Assembly (NCBI GenBank): GCA_900446925.1
Contig: UAVY01000004.1
Coordinates: 744,001 to 808,000, forward strand
Direction: 5' to 3'
DNA: 64,000 bases
From: Citrobacter koseri
Lineage (GTDB): Bacteria > Pseudomonadota > Gammaproteobacteria > Enterobacterales > Enterobacteriaceae
The notes under the pieces were generated by a model. That model had not been told where the DNA came from. It did not search any database and was given only the letters and a program-made list of their open reading frames with translations. The position numbers and the translations under genes were made by a program. Below are positions 19,931-32,596 of the stretch, piece after piece; the stretch's first letter is position 1; each line of letters opens with the position of its first letter.

Positions 19931-19963
19931 AGCAGCGGTAAGTGATTACCGCTGCTTTTTTTT
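19931..19963 (+). terminator. Terminator between flhC and motA
   Basis: AGCAGCGGTAA, loop GTGA, TTACCGCTGCT then eight T residues. It lies between the FliA promoter and motA, so some read-through must occur. Confidence 0.75.
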
Positions 19964-20029
19964 GCCTTGCCGACGTGTTATTCGCCCGACTGTACATCCT
20001 GTTTTAGTCAACAGCGGAAGGATGATGTC

Positions 20030-20922
20030 GTGCTTATCTTATTAGGTTACCTGGTAGTTCTCGGTACAGTTTTCGGTGGTTACATGATGACCGGCGGACA
20101 CCTTGGAGCACTCTATCAACCGGCTGAATTCGTCATCATCGGTGGGTGCGGGGATCGGGGCATTCATTGTCGGTAACAACGGCAAAGCGATCAAAGGGAC
20201 GTTAAAAGGCGATCCCATTACTGTTTCGTCGTTCGAAATACACAAAAGCGATGTACATGGATTTGCTGGCGTTGCTCTATCGCCTGATGGCCAAATCGCG
20301 TCAGCAGGGGATGTTCTCGCTGGAACGTGACATTGAAAACCCGAAAGAGAGTGAAATTTTTGCCAGCTATCCGCGTATTCTGGCCGACGCGATCATGCTT
20401 GATTTTATCGTCGATTATCTGCGCCTGATCATCAGCGGCAACATGAATACCTTTGAAATTGAGGCGCTGATGGATGAGGAAATTGAAACCCACGAAAGCG
20501 AGGCGGAAGTTCCTGCCAACAGCTTGGCGCTGATGGGCGATTCATTACCGGCATTTGGTATCGTTGCGGCGGTCATGGGGGTTGTCCATGCGCTGGCTTC
20601 CGCCGATCGTCCGGCGGCTGAACTGGGGGCGCTGATCGCCCATGCGATGGTGGGGACATTCCTCGGGATTTTATTGGCCTATGGGTTTATCTCGCCACTC
20701 GCCAGCGTGCTGCGTCAAAAGAGTGCTGAAACCACCAAAATGATGCAGTGCGTAAAAATCACACTGCTTTCTAACCTGAACGGTTATGCGCCGCCGATCG
20801 CCGTCGAATTTGGTCGTAAAACATTGTATTCCAGCGAACGTCCTTCGTTCATTGAGCTGGAAGAGCACGTACGCGCAGTGAGAAACCCGAACCAGCAGCA
20901 GACGACGACCGAGGAAGCATGA
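20030..20922 (+). CDS. motA: Flagellar stator protein MotA (two indels)
   Basis: About 296 residues, four-helix inner-membrane stator subunit that with MotB conducts protons to drive the motor. It starts at GTG 20030 (VLILLGYLVVLGTVFGG) after GGAAGGATGATGTC. The conserved cytoplasmic charged region includes YPRILADAIMLDFIVDYL; prolines in helices 3-4 are in GDSLPAFGIVAAVMG and YGFISPLASV. There is an extra T near 20147 and an extra G near 20211; removing both restores a single frame. The stop overlaps the motB start (ATGA). Confidence 0.92.
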
Positions 20923-21846
20923 AGAATCAGCCCCCATCCAATTATCGTCGTAAAACGGCGGAAACATAAGGGTCACGGCGGGGCGCATGGCTCCTGGAAA
21001 ATTGCTTACGCCGACTTTATGACGGCGATGATGGCTTTTTTCCTCGTCATGTGGCTGATTTCTATCTCCAGTCCTAAAGAATTGATTCAAATTGCCGAAT
21101 ATTTCCGTACGCCACTGGCAACAGCGATAACGGGCGGACATCGCATCGCGAACAGTGAAAGTCCGATCCCCGGCGGCGGCGAGGACTACACCCAGCAGCA
21201 GGGTGAAGTGAACAAGCAACCCAATATTGATGAACTGAAAAAGCGTATGGAGCAGAGCCGTCTGAGCAAATTGCGCGGCGACCTGGATCAGCTGATTGAG
21301 TCCGATCCCAAACTGCGCGCATTGCGGCCGCACCTGAAGATTGACCTGGTTCAGGAAGGGCTGCGCATTCAGATTATCGACAGCCAGAATCGCCCGATGT
21401 TTAAGACGGGCAGCGCGGAGGTTGAACCTTACATGCGTGACATTCTGCGTGGTATTGCGCCGGTGTTGAACGGTATTCCTAACCGCATCAGCCTTTCCGG
21501 TCATACGGATGATTTCCCGTACGCCAGCGGCGAACGGGGATACAGCAACTGGGAATTGTCGGCCGACCGCGCCAATGCTTCGCGTCGCGAGCTGGTGGTT
21601 GGCGGTCTGGATGATGGAAAAGTATTACGGGTGGTAGGCATGGCCGCCACGATGCGTCTGAGCGATCGCGGTCCTGATGACGCCATCAACCGCCGTATAA
21701 GTCTGCTGGTGTTGAACAAGCAGGCAGAAGAGGCCATTTTGCATGAAAACGCTGAAAGCCAGAATGAGCCGGTAAGTGTCTTACAACAGCCAGCGGCACT
21801 CCCGCCGGTAAGCGTTCCCACATCGCCACCAGCCAATCCGAGGTGA
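20919..21846 (+). CDS. motB: Flagellar stator protein MotB (one indel)
   Basis: 308 residues after removing one extra C in the run at 20931-20935; that is the E. coli length. The N-terminal helix [20 protein letters not shown] contains the proton-conducting Asp (Asp32 type). The C-terminal OmpA-like peptidoglycan-binding domain includes [12 protein letters not shown] and [15 protein letters not shown]. MotB anchors the stator to the cell wall. Start ATG 20919 overlaps motA. Confidence 0.92.
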
Positions 21847-21850
21847 TAGC

Positions 21851-23885
21851 GTGAGCATGGATATTAGCGATTTTTATCAGACATTTTTTGATGAAGCTGA
21901 CGAGCTGTTGGCTGACATGGAGCAGCACCTGCTTGATTTGGCGCCTGAAGCCCCGGACTCTGAGCAACTGAATGCCATTTTTCGTGCGGCGCACTCCATT
22001 AAAGGCGGCGCAGGTACTTTCGGCTTTACCGTTTTGCAGGAAACAACCCACTTGATGGAAAACCTGCTGGATGAAGCCCGGCGCGGTGAGATGCAGCTCA
22101 ATACCGACATTATCAACCTGTTTTTGGAAACGAAAGATATTATGCAGGAACAGCTCGACGCCTATAAAAGCTCGGAAGAGCCGGATGCCGCAAGCTTCGA
22201 ATATATCTGCAACGCGTTACGTCAGTTAGCGCTCGAGGCGAAAGGGGAAACCGCTCCGGCGGTGGTTAACGCTGCCAAACTGAGCGTCGTCGACGGTACG
22301 GCGATACAGGAAGAGGCAGTCGCACAGGAAAACAGCGCGGAAGAGAGCAAACTGCGCGTGGTTCTTTCGCGCCTGAAAGCCAATGAAGTCGATCTGCTTG
22401 AAGAAGAGTTGGGCAACCTGGCCACCTTAACGGATGTGGTGAAAGGCGAGGATTCGCTGTCCGCGACCCTCGACGGCACGATTGCGGAAGATGACATCAT
22501 TGCGGTGCTCTGCTTTGTGATTGAAGCCGATCAGATAGCCTTTGAGACGGTCTCCTCAGCCCCGGTCGCGCAGGTCGAAGAGCCTGTTGCCGTGGCAACT
22601 ACGCCGCAACCGACCGCAGTGGTACCTGTTGCCAAAGCCGCCGCCAGCGAACCGCAGTCCGGGCGCGCCGAGCGTGAAAAGCCGGCCCGTGAGCGAGAGT
22701 CAACCAGTATTCGCGTGGCGGTTGAGAAAGTAGACCAGTTGATCAACCTGGTCGGCGAACTGGTGATTACTCAGTCAATGCTGGCCCAGCGTTCTAATGA
22801 ACTGGACCCGGTTAATCATGGCGATCTCATCACCAGCATGGGTCAGTTACAACGTAACGCCCGCGATCTGCAAGAGTCGGTGATGTCGATTCGTATGATG
22901 CCGATGGAGTACGTCTTCAGCCGCTTCCCGCGTCTGGTGCGCGACCTGGCGGGTAAACTGGGGCAAACAGGTTGAACTGACCCTCGTCGGCAGCTCGACG
23001 GAACTGGATAAAAGTCTAATTGAACGCATTATCGATCCATTAACCCACCTGGTGCGCAACAGCCTCGATCACGGTATCGAGATGCCGGAAACACGCCTTG
23101 AAGCCGGGAAGAATGCGATCGGTAATCTGATCCTCTCCGCTGAACACCAGGGCGGCAATATCTGCATTGAAGTGACTGATGACGGTGCGGGGCTGAACCG
23201 CGAGCGCATTCTGGCGAAAGCTGTCTCTCAGGGGATGGCGGTCAACGAAAACATGACCGATGAAGAAGTGGGCATGTTGATTTTTGCGCCGGGCTTCTCC
23301 ACCGCCGAGCAGGTGACGGATGTTTCCGGTCGCGGCGTGGGCATGGACGTGGTGAAACGTAACATCCAGGAGATGGGCGGCCACGTTGAAATCCAGTCGA
23401 AGCAGGGGACGGGCACCACCATTCGCATTCTGCTGCCGCTGACGCTGGCTATTCTGGACGGGATGTCCGTCCGCGTGGCGGGCGAAGTGTTCATTCTGCC
23501 GCTGAATGCGGTAATGGAATCGCTGCAACCGCGTGAAGACGATCTGCACCCGCTGGCCGGAGGCGAGCGCGTACTGGAAGTGCGCGGCGAGTATCTGCCG
23601 CTGGTGGAACTGTGGAAAGTCTTTGATGTCGTTGGCGCCAAAACTGAAGCCACGCAGGGCATTGTGGTGATCCTGCAAAGCGGCGGTCGCCGTTACGCAC
23701 TGCTGGTTGATCAGCTTATTGGACAGCACCAGGTGGTAGTGAAAAACCTGGAAAGCAACTATCGCAAGGTGCCTGGCATTTCTGCGGCGACGATTCTGGG
23801 CGACGGCAGCGTGGCGCTGATCGTTGATGTCTCCGCATTGCAGGGTTTAAACCGTGAACAACGTATGGCGATCACAGCCGCCTGA
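21851..23885 (+). CDS. cheA: Chemotaxis histidine kinase CheA (one indel)
   Basis: About 677 residues. It starts at GTG 21851, [20 protein letters not shown]. The P1 domain has phospho-acceptor His48 in [17 protein letters not shown]2 binds CheY/CheB; P3 dimerises ([20 protein letters not shown]); P4 has N-box [12 protein letters not shown] and G-box DDGAGLN and [10 protein letters not shown]5 ([16 protein letters not shown]) couples to CheW. An extra G near 22966 breaks [13 protein letters not shown]. The linker 235-290 is Ala/Pro-rich and differs from K-12. CheA phosphorylates CheY and CheB. Confidence 0.95.
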
Positions 23886-23906
23886 TTGAGTGAGAAAGGT
23901 AATTAT

Positions 23907-24410
23907 ATGACCGGTATGAGTAATGTAACCAAACTGGCCGGCGAGCCGTCAGGTCAGGAATTCCTGGTATTTACACTGGGAGATGAAGAGTACGGTATCG
24001 ACATCCTGAAAGTGCAGGAGATCCGTGGCTACGATCAGGTCACGCGCATCGCCAACACGCCTTCTTTTATTAAAGGGGTGACGAACCTGCGCGGTGTGAT
24101 TGTGCCGATTGTCGATCTGCGCGTGAAGTTTTGCCAGGGCGACGTTGAGTATAACGATAACACGGTGGTCATCGTGTTGAATCTGGGACAACGCGTGGTA
24201 GGGATTGTGGTGGACGGCGTGTCTGACGTGCTGTCGCTGACGGCGGAGCAAATTCGCCCGGCGCCGGAGTTTGCCGTTACCCTGTCTACGGAATATCTGA
24301 CCGGTCTGGGCGCGCTTGGCGAACGTATGTTGATCCTGGTGAACATTGAGAAACTGCTGAACAGCGATGAGATGGCGCTGCTTGATATCGCCGCTTCCCA
24401 CGTTGCATAA
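23907..24410 (+). CDS. cheW: Chemotaxis coupling protein CheW
   Basis: 167 residues, intact; ATG 23907 ([19 protein letters not shown]) follows GAGAAAGGTAATTAT. SH3-like double-barrel protein linking receptors to CheA; the motifs [13 protein letters not shown] and GVSDVL are conserved. It is the last gene of the motA-cheW operon here, because REP elements and an opposing transporter gene follow instead of tar. Confidence 0.95.
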   Translation: MTGMSNVTKLAGEPSGQEFLVFTLGDEEYGIDILKVQEIRGYDQVTRIANTPSFIKGVTNLRGVIVPIVDLRVKFCQGDVEYNDNTVVIVLNLGQRVVGIVVDGVSDVLSLTAEQIRPAPEFAVTLSTEYLTGLGALGERMLILVNIEKLLNSDEMALLDIAASHVA

Positions 24411-24423
24411 CCGTTGACTGCCC

Positions 24424-24560
24424 GTGCCGGATGGCACTTCGCTTATCCGGCCTACGGGTGAGGCGCTCTCTGTTTGTGCCGGATGGCGGTGTAAACACCT
24501 TATCCGGCCTACATACGGCGATGAGTCATGTGTAGGCCGGATAAGCGAAGCGCCATCCAG
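24424..24560. repeat. Three REP palindromes after cheW
   Basis: Units GTGCCGGATGGCACTTCGC...CCGGCCTAC, GTGCCGGATGGCGGTG...CCGGCCTAC and the inverted GTAGGCCGGATAAGCG...GCCATCC lie in 137 bases between two convergent genes. Confidence 0.8.
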
Positions 24561-24568
24561 CAAATACA

Positions 24569-25838
24569 TTACCCCACTAACTGCTGCGGAACGCGTTCTT
24601 CCGCGTCCTCTTCCAGCAAACCTTCATTCTGCGCCAGCATCGCGGTGGCAATCCCGTTTCCTAACACGTTAATGGCGGAACGTCCCATATCAAGAAAATG
24701 GTCAATCCCCATCAGCAACAAAATGCCCGCCACCGGAATATTGAAGCTCGGAATCGTGGCGGCCAGCACCACCAGCGCAGAACGCGGCACGCCTGCAATT
24801 CCTTTTGACGCCAGCATCAGCGTCAGCATCAGCACCGTAATTTCCGCAAAAGAGAGATGAATATTATAAGCCTGCGCGATAAACATCGACGCGAAAGAGC
24901 AGTACACCATTGAGCCGACGAGGTTAAAGGAGTAACCAATAGGCAGCACAAACGACACGATGTTACGTGAGCAGCCAAACTTCGTCAGTTGTTCCAGCGT
25001 TTTCGGGTAAGCGGCTTCAGAGCTGCTGGTAGTAAAGGCGACCAGCACCGGATCTTTCAACATGCTGACTAACCGGAACACCTCTTTTTTCAGTACCATA
25101 TAGCCCACGGCCAGCAGCACCAGGCAGGTCAGCAGAATCGCCACATAGTAGCCGCCGATAAACGACGCGTAGTTAAGCAGAATCCCCAGCCCCTGGGTGG
25201 CGATCACCGAGGAGATCGCGGCAAAAATGGCCAACGGCGCAACGTACATCACGTAGCCGGTCACCTTCAGCATAATATGTGAAACCACATCCAGGGCGGC
25301 GACCAGCGGCGCGTTGAATTTTTCGCCAAGCGACGCGCCGCCAATACCGAAGAACATGGAAAACACGACGATCTGCAAAATTTCGTTATTGGCCATCGCT
25401 CCGGCAATGCTGGTCGGAATGGTGTGCGACAGGAATCCTTTTAAGCTCATGCCGCCCACCGCAAGCCCGGTGTCGACCGATTCTGCCGGAATTGCCAGAT
25501 TCAGACCGCTGCCCGGATGCTCAATCGTCACGATAAACAGCCCCACCAGAATGGACAACACGGAAGAACTGATAAACCAGACCATCGCTTTACCGCCAAC
25601 GCGGGCCGATAGTGGCGGTTTCGCCCAGACGCATGATGCCCACGGTCAGCGTGCTGAAGACCAGCGGGGCAATCACCATTTTAATGAGCCGTAAGAAAAT
25701 ATCGGTGAGGAGCGTGATGTTATTGGACCAGGCGGCGATCGCCTCCTGTGACGCGTAAGAGTGAATCACCGCGCCTGACAGGATGCCTGCCAGCATGAGG
25801 ATCACGATAAATAACGTGAGTTTGTTTGCACTTGCCAC
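24569..25838 (-). CDS. Dicarboxylate/amino acid:cation symporter (DAACS/SLC1 family; one indel)
   Basis: About 422 residues, GTG start at 25838 (MASANKLTLFIVILMLAGIL). SLC1-type marks are visible: the serine-rich re-entrant loop AFTTSSSEAAYPKTL, GYSFNLVGS, and ASKGIAGVPRSALVVLAAT followed by DHFLDMGRSAINVLGN, whose Asp/Arg/Asn residues contact substrate and cation. The family imports glutamate, aspartate or C4-dicarboxylates with protons or sodium; the exact substrate is unknown. An extra C near 25607 breaks ATIGRVGGKAM. It lies opposite to, and between, cheW and tar, an insertion that K-12 lacks. Confidence 0.85.
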
Positions 25839-26188
25839 TGAAAAGCCCTCTGGCTGGATTTAACATGTTGTTGTCAGTAACGCTTTTGTTTTATTTATTG
25901 AGTCGCACTGAAATATTCATCATATAAATTGGAATTTAAAGCTCAGGGGGATACAACTATTTTTTATTATTTATTCATTTTGTTGTGTTCTGACGGCTGT
26001 GCTTATGTGATCGGAGTCACATAAGCATCGTTTTTGTCGACAAAATGCAAACTGTCCAGGAAGGTGATGAATGTTAATATAAATGATAATAATGATGTTT
26101 TTCTGTCAATGTCTGGTTGCCGCCCCAAAACCGCCAGCCGCCGATCTGCCGATCGGCGCTTCCTGCTTCTATTTCCTTTTCGCAAATG

Positions 26189-26215
26189 TAAAGTTCTCTT
26201 CTCTGGTGCCGATAA
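26189..26215 (+). promoter_or_regulatory. Sigma-28 (FliA) promoter of tar operon
   Basis: TAAAGTTC, 11-base spacer, GCCGATAA: one mismatch from consensus, 33 bases before the tar start. It drives tar-tap-cheRBYZ. Confidence 0.9.
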
Positions 26216-26247
26216 CGTTGGATAACTCGTTTTCAGGAAGGTGCCTT

Positions 26248-27908
26248 ATGTTTAACCGTATCCGCGTTGTCACAATGCTGATGATGGTGCTGGGGGTTTT
26301 CGCACTGCTACAGCTTGTTTCCGGTGGTCTGTTGTTTTCGTCATTACAGCAGAACCAGCAAAGTTTTGTTATTTCAAATGATTTACGCCAGCAGCAGAGC
26401 GAACTGACCTCGACATGGGATCTCATGCTGCAAACGCGTATTAACCTGAGCCGTTCTTCGGCCCGCATGATGATGGATGCCTCTAATCAGCAGAGCAGCG
26501 CGAAAAACGACCTGGCTGAAAAACGCCAAAAGCACGCTGGAGCAGGCGGCAACGCATTATGCCAACTTCAAAAATATCAATCCGCTGCCGGAGATGGCGG
26601 AAGCCAGCGGCAATGTGGATGAAAAATACCAGCAATACCATGCGGCGCTGGCGGAACTGGTTCAGTTCCTCGAAAACGGCAACATGGATGCCTACTTCGC
26701 GCAGCCAACCCAGGGGATGCAGAACGCACTTGGCGAAGCGCTGGGCAAATATGCTGGCGTGAGCGAAAAACTGTACAGCAAGGCGTTTGATGAGAGCGCG
26801 CGTGACTACCATTTTGCTCAGTGGCAATTGGGTATTCTGGCCGTTGTCCTGGTGCTGATTCTGGTTGTGGTGTGGTACGGCATTCGTCATACCTTGCTGA
26901 ATCCGCTGGCGCGAGTGATTGCCCATATTCGTGATATCGCCAGCGGCAACTTGACCAATACGCTGACCGTCTCCGGGCGCAATGAGATCGGCGAACTGGC
27001 GGGAACCGTTGATCATATGCAGCGTTCGCTGATAGAGACGGTGACTCAGGTACGTGAAGGGTCTGACGCCATCTATTCCGGTACCAGCGAAATCGCTACG
27101 GGGCAACACCGATCTTTCCTCCCGCACCGAGCAGCAGGCGTCGGCGCTGGAAGAGACGGCTGCCAGCATGGAACAGCTCACCGCGACGGTGAAACAGAAC
27201 GCCGACAACGCCCGTCAGGCGTCGCACCTGGCGCAAAGCGCCTCCGACACTGCGCAACACGGTGGGAAAGTGGTGGATGGCGTGGTCAACACCATGCATG
27301 AAATTGCCGACAGCTCGAAGAAAATCGCCGACATCATCAGCGTTATCGACGGCATTGCATTCCAGACCAATATTCTGGCGCTGAACGCTGCGGTTGAAGC
27401 CGCGCGCGCCGGTGAGCAAGGGCGCGGGTTTGCGGTGGTGGCAGGGGAAGTGCGTAACCTGGCGAGCCGCAGCGCGCAGGCGGCGAAAGAGATCAAAGCG
27501 CTCATTGAAGATTCCGTTTCGCGGGTGGATACCGGCTCCGTGCTGGTGGAAAGCGCCGGTGAAACGATGAGAGACATTGTCAACGCCGTGACCCGCGTGA
27601 CGGACATCATGGGTGAAATCGCGTCGGCTTCCGATGAGCAAAGCCGCGGGATCGATCAGGTGGCGCTGGCCGTCTCTGAGATGGATCGCGTCACGCAGCA
27701 GAACGCCTCGCTGGTGCAGGAGTCGGCGGCCGCAGCGGCCGCGCTGGAAGAGCAGGCCAGCCGTTTAACGATGGCGGTATCCGCGTTTCGTCTGGCATCT
27801 CGTCCATTAACCGTAAAAACAGACCTGAATACAACCGCAGCGGCGCCGCGTACAGCGCAACCGCGCCAGCTTGCAACTGAACAAGATACTCACTGGGAAA
27901 CATTTTGA
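26248..27908 (+). CDS. tar: Aspartate chemoreceptor Tar (indels)
   Basis: About 553 residues, ATG 26248. N-terminal membrane helix, periplasmic four-helix sensor with the aspartate-binding Arg64, Arg69 and Arg73 ([13 protein letters not shown]), second helix near 190-212, HAMP domain, and the signalling hairpin tip [20 protein letters not shown] with [17 protein letters not shown]. It ends in DTHWETF, the pentapeptide-type tail that tethers CheR and CheB. The frame shifts near 26527 (extra C) and 27103 (extra G). The sensor residues suggest it responds to aspartate. Confidence 0.92.
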
Positions 27909-27950
27909 TCGTCTTTTAATCGTGGCCTTTGCCGCCTAATGGGAGCGTTG

Positions 27951-29548
27951 ATGTTTAATCGTATTCGAATCTCGACCACGCTGTTTTTAATCTTGATCCT
28001 CTGCGGTGTTTTGCAGATTGCAGTAATGGCTTGTCATTTTGGGCATTTCGCGATGGTTTTCAGAGTCTGAACCAGGTTGAGCAGAGTAATCAGCAACGCG
28101 CAGCATGGCGCAAACACGCGCCGTTTTATTACAGGCCAGTACCGCGCTGAATAAAGCCGGAACGTTAACCGCGCTGAGCTATCCACCCGAGGATATCAAA
28201 CAGCTGATGATCACCGCCCGGAAAGCCTGGCGCAGTCCGGCGTTGTGTTAAAGGTTTTATGGTGACAGAGGCGAGTACGGAAGAGGGGAAAGCGTTACAG
28301 GCCGCCACGGAAAAGAGTTATACGCAGTGGTATAGCGATCTGGAGCATCAGGCCACCTGGCTTGAAAGCAACCAGCTGTCGGATTTTCTGACCGCGCCGG
28401 TACAGGCATCGCAGGACGCCTTTGACGCCAACGTCACTACCTGGCAGCAGAATATCAACCATGTTCTGGAGACGGCCAGCGAACAGGGGAAAGATAATTA
28501 TCACCGCTCGGCGATCATTTTATCACGATGGTGATCGTCGCGGCGTTGTTAACCACCGGGGCGCTGTTCTGGTCACGCAAAATGATTGTTCAGCCGTTGG
28601 CGATTATCGGCAGCCATTTTGACAGCATTGCGGACGGAAACCTGGCGCGGCCGATCGCCGTGTATGGGCGCAACGAGATTTCCGCTATTTTCGCCAGCCT
28701 GAAGGCCATGCAGCAGGCGCTGCGCGAAACGGTCAGCGACGTGCGGCAGGGCAGTTTAGCGATGCATACCGGCATTTCGGAAATCGCGATGGGCAATAAC
28801 GATCTGTCGTCACGTACCGAACAGCAGGCGGCGTCGCTGGCGCAAACCGCAGCCAGTATGGAGCAGCTAACGGCAACGGTCGGGCAGAACGCCGATAACG
28901 CCCGTCAGGCCTCCGGTCTGGCGAAAAGCGCGGCGGATACCGCGAAAAAAGGCGGCGACCAGGCTTCGCGTATGGCCAGCACAATGCAGGATATTGCCGC
29001 CAGTTCGCAGAAAATTGGCGACATCATCGGCGTTATCGACAGCATTGCGTTTCAGACCAATATTCTGGCGCTGAATGCGGCCGGTCGAAGCGGCGCGGGC
29101 CGGTGAGCAGGGGCGCGGTTTTGCCGTTGTCGCAGGCGAAGTGCGTAACCTGGCGAGCCGCAGCGCGCAGGCGGCCAAAGAGATTAAAGGGTTGATTGAG
29201 GAGTCCGTAAACCGTGTGCATCAGGGATCGCAACTGGTGGACACCGCCGCGAATACCATGACGGAGATCGTCAGCTCGGTAACCCAGGTGAACGACATCA
29301 TGGGCGAAATCGCTTCGGCCTCCGATGAACAGCGCCGAGGAATTGAGCAGGTGGCGCAAGCCGTCAGCCAGATGGATCAGGTGACGCAACAAAACGCCGC
29401 GCTTGTCGAAGAAGCCGCCGCCGCCACCGATCAGTTAGCGAACCAGGCAGACCATCTCTCTGCCCGTGTCGCGGTATTTAAGCTTGAAGAGCAAGTCGTA
29501 ACACAACAAGAGTCGGCGCCGCCGCAAGCGGTACCCGTTGTATCCTGA
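27951..29548 (+). CDS. tap: Dipeptide chemoreceptor Tap (several indels)
   Basis: About 533 residues, ATG 27951, [20 protein letters not shown] as in E. coli Tap. The periplasmic domain includes [20 protein letters not shown]; the HAMP and hairpin tip are conserved; the C-terminus QAVPVVS lacks the NWETF tail, as in Tap, a low-abundance receptor. Tap works with the periplasmic dipeptide-binding protein DppA in E. coli. Indels occur near 28025, 28110, 28215, 28520 and 29083. Salmonella has no tap, which is a clue to the genus. Confidence 0.9.
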
Positions 29549-29567
29549 ATGTGATTGAGAAGGCGCT

Positions 29568-30430
29568 ATGACATCATCGCTGCCCACCGGGCAAACGTCA
29601 TTATTGTTACAGATGACACAGCGCCTCGCGCTGTCTGACGCGCATTTTCGTCGGATATGTCAATTAATCTACCAGCGCGCGGGAATCGTGCTGGCGGACC
29701 ACAAGCGGGATATGGTTTACAACCGCCTGGTCCGTCGCCTGAGAACGCTGGGGCTGGATGATTTCGGCCGTTACCTCAGTATGCTGGAAGCCAACCAGAA
29801 CAGCGCTGAGTGGCAGGCTTTTATTAACTCATTGACCACTAACCTGACGGCCTTCTTCCGTGAAGCGCATCACTTCCCGGTACTGGCGGATCACGCGCGT
29901 CGCCGCAACGGGGAATACCGTGTGTGGAGCGCGGCGGCCTCTACCGGAGAGGAACCCTACAGCATCGCCATTACGCTGGCGGATGCCTTAGGGATGGCGC
30001 CGGGGCGCTGGAAAGTTTTCGCCAGCGATATCGACACCGAAGTACTGGAAAAGGCGAGAAGCGGGATTTACCGTCAGGACGAGTTGAAAACGCTGTCGCC
30101 ACAACAGTTGCAGCGTTATTTCATGCGCGGTACAGGCCCGCATGAAGGGCTGGTGCGCGTGCGACAGGAACTGGCTAATTACGTTGAGTTTTCCACCCTC
30201 AACCTGCTGGATAAACAGTACAACGTTCCCGGGCCATTCGACGCGATATTTTGCCGTAACGTCATGATCTATTTTGATAAAACAACGCAGCAGGACATTC
30301 TGCGTCGTTTTGTTCCACTCCTTAAGCCTGACGGACTGCTGTTTGCGGGTCACTCAGAAAACTTTAGCAACCTCGTGCGCGACTTTAGCCTGCGCGGACA
30401 GACGGTGTATGCGCTAAGTAAGGACAAAGC

Positions 30431-30435
<5 letters not shown>
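29568..30435 (+). CDS. cheR: Chemoreceptor glutamate methyltransferase CheR
   Basis: About 288 residues, ATG 29568. N-terminal helical domain, then the SAM-binding fold with [20 protein letters not shown] and [10 protein letters not shown], and the beta-subdomain that docks on the receptor tail. It methylates Glu residues of Tar, Tap and other receptors. The natural stop (GCATGAGTAAA) is destroyed by an extra G at about 30433-30434, so the frame reads on into cheB as one polypeptide; I treat this as an error, not a real fusion. Confidence 0.93.
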
Positions 30436-31892
<1,457 letters not shown>

Positions 31893-31902
31893 GGGTCTGA
31901 GT

Positions 31903-32552
31903 ATGATGCAACCCACAAATTAAACCTGTTGATGAGCATTCAGCAGGGGACATCATTGCGCGCATCGGCAGTCTGACCCGAATGCTGCGTGACAGCCTGC
32001 GTGAACTGGGGCTGGATCAGGCGATAGCAGAAGCGGCGGAAGCGATTCCTGACGCGCGCGATCGTCTGGACTATGTTGTACAGATGACGGCGCAGGCGGC
32101 GGAACGTGCGCTGAACAGCGTTGAAGCCTCTCAGCCACACCAGGATGAAATGGAGAAGGGCGCCAAAGCGCTGACCAAACGCTGGGATGAATGGTTCGAA
32201 AACCCGATTGAACTCGCCGACGCCCGCGAACTGGTTACGGATACGCGTAAATTCCTCGGTGATGTGCCGGGGCATACCAGCTTCACCAATGCGCAACTGC
32301 TGGACATCATGATGGCGCAGGATTTCCAGGATCTCACCCGGTCAGGTTATCAAGCGCATGATGGATGTGATCCAGGAGATTGAGCGTCAGCTGCTGATGG
32401 TAATTGCTGGAAAACATCCCTGAGCAAAAATTCACGTCCGAAACGCGAGAATGAAAGCCTGCTCAATGGCCCACAGGTCGACACCACCAAAGCCGGCGTT
32501 GTCGCCAGCCCAGGATCAGGTGGATGACCTGCTGGATAGTCTCGGGTTCTGA
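31903..32552 (+). CDS. cheZ: CheY-P phosphatase CheZ (indels)
   Basis: About 214 residues, ATG 31903. The long helical hairpin includes [20 protein letters not shown]; the catalytic Gln of the [12 protein letters not shown] region is visible; the C-terminal CheY-binding peptide is [12 protein letters not shown]. Frame breaks occur near 31918, 32340, 32405 and 32425-32500. It dephosphorylates CheY. It is the last gene of the tar operon, and a perfect hairpin follows; fimbrial genes come next instead of flhB. Confidence 0.92.
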
Positions 32553-32564
32553 TGCGGTAAGGTA

Positions 32565-32592
32565 TCCTCAGGTTGTGCCGACAACCTGAGGA
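32565..32592. terminator. Bidirectional hairpin between cheZ and fimbrial operon
   Basis: TCCTCAGGTTGT, loop GCCG, ACAACCTGAGGA: a perfect 12-bp stem between convergent transcripts. Confidence 0.75.
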
Positions 32593-32596
32593 ACGT

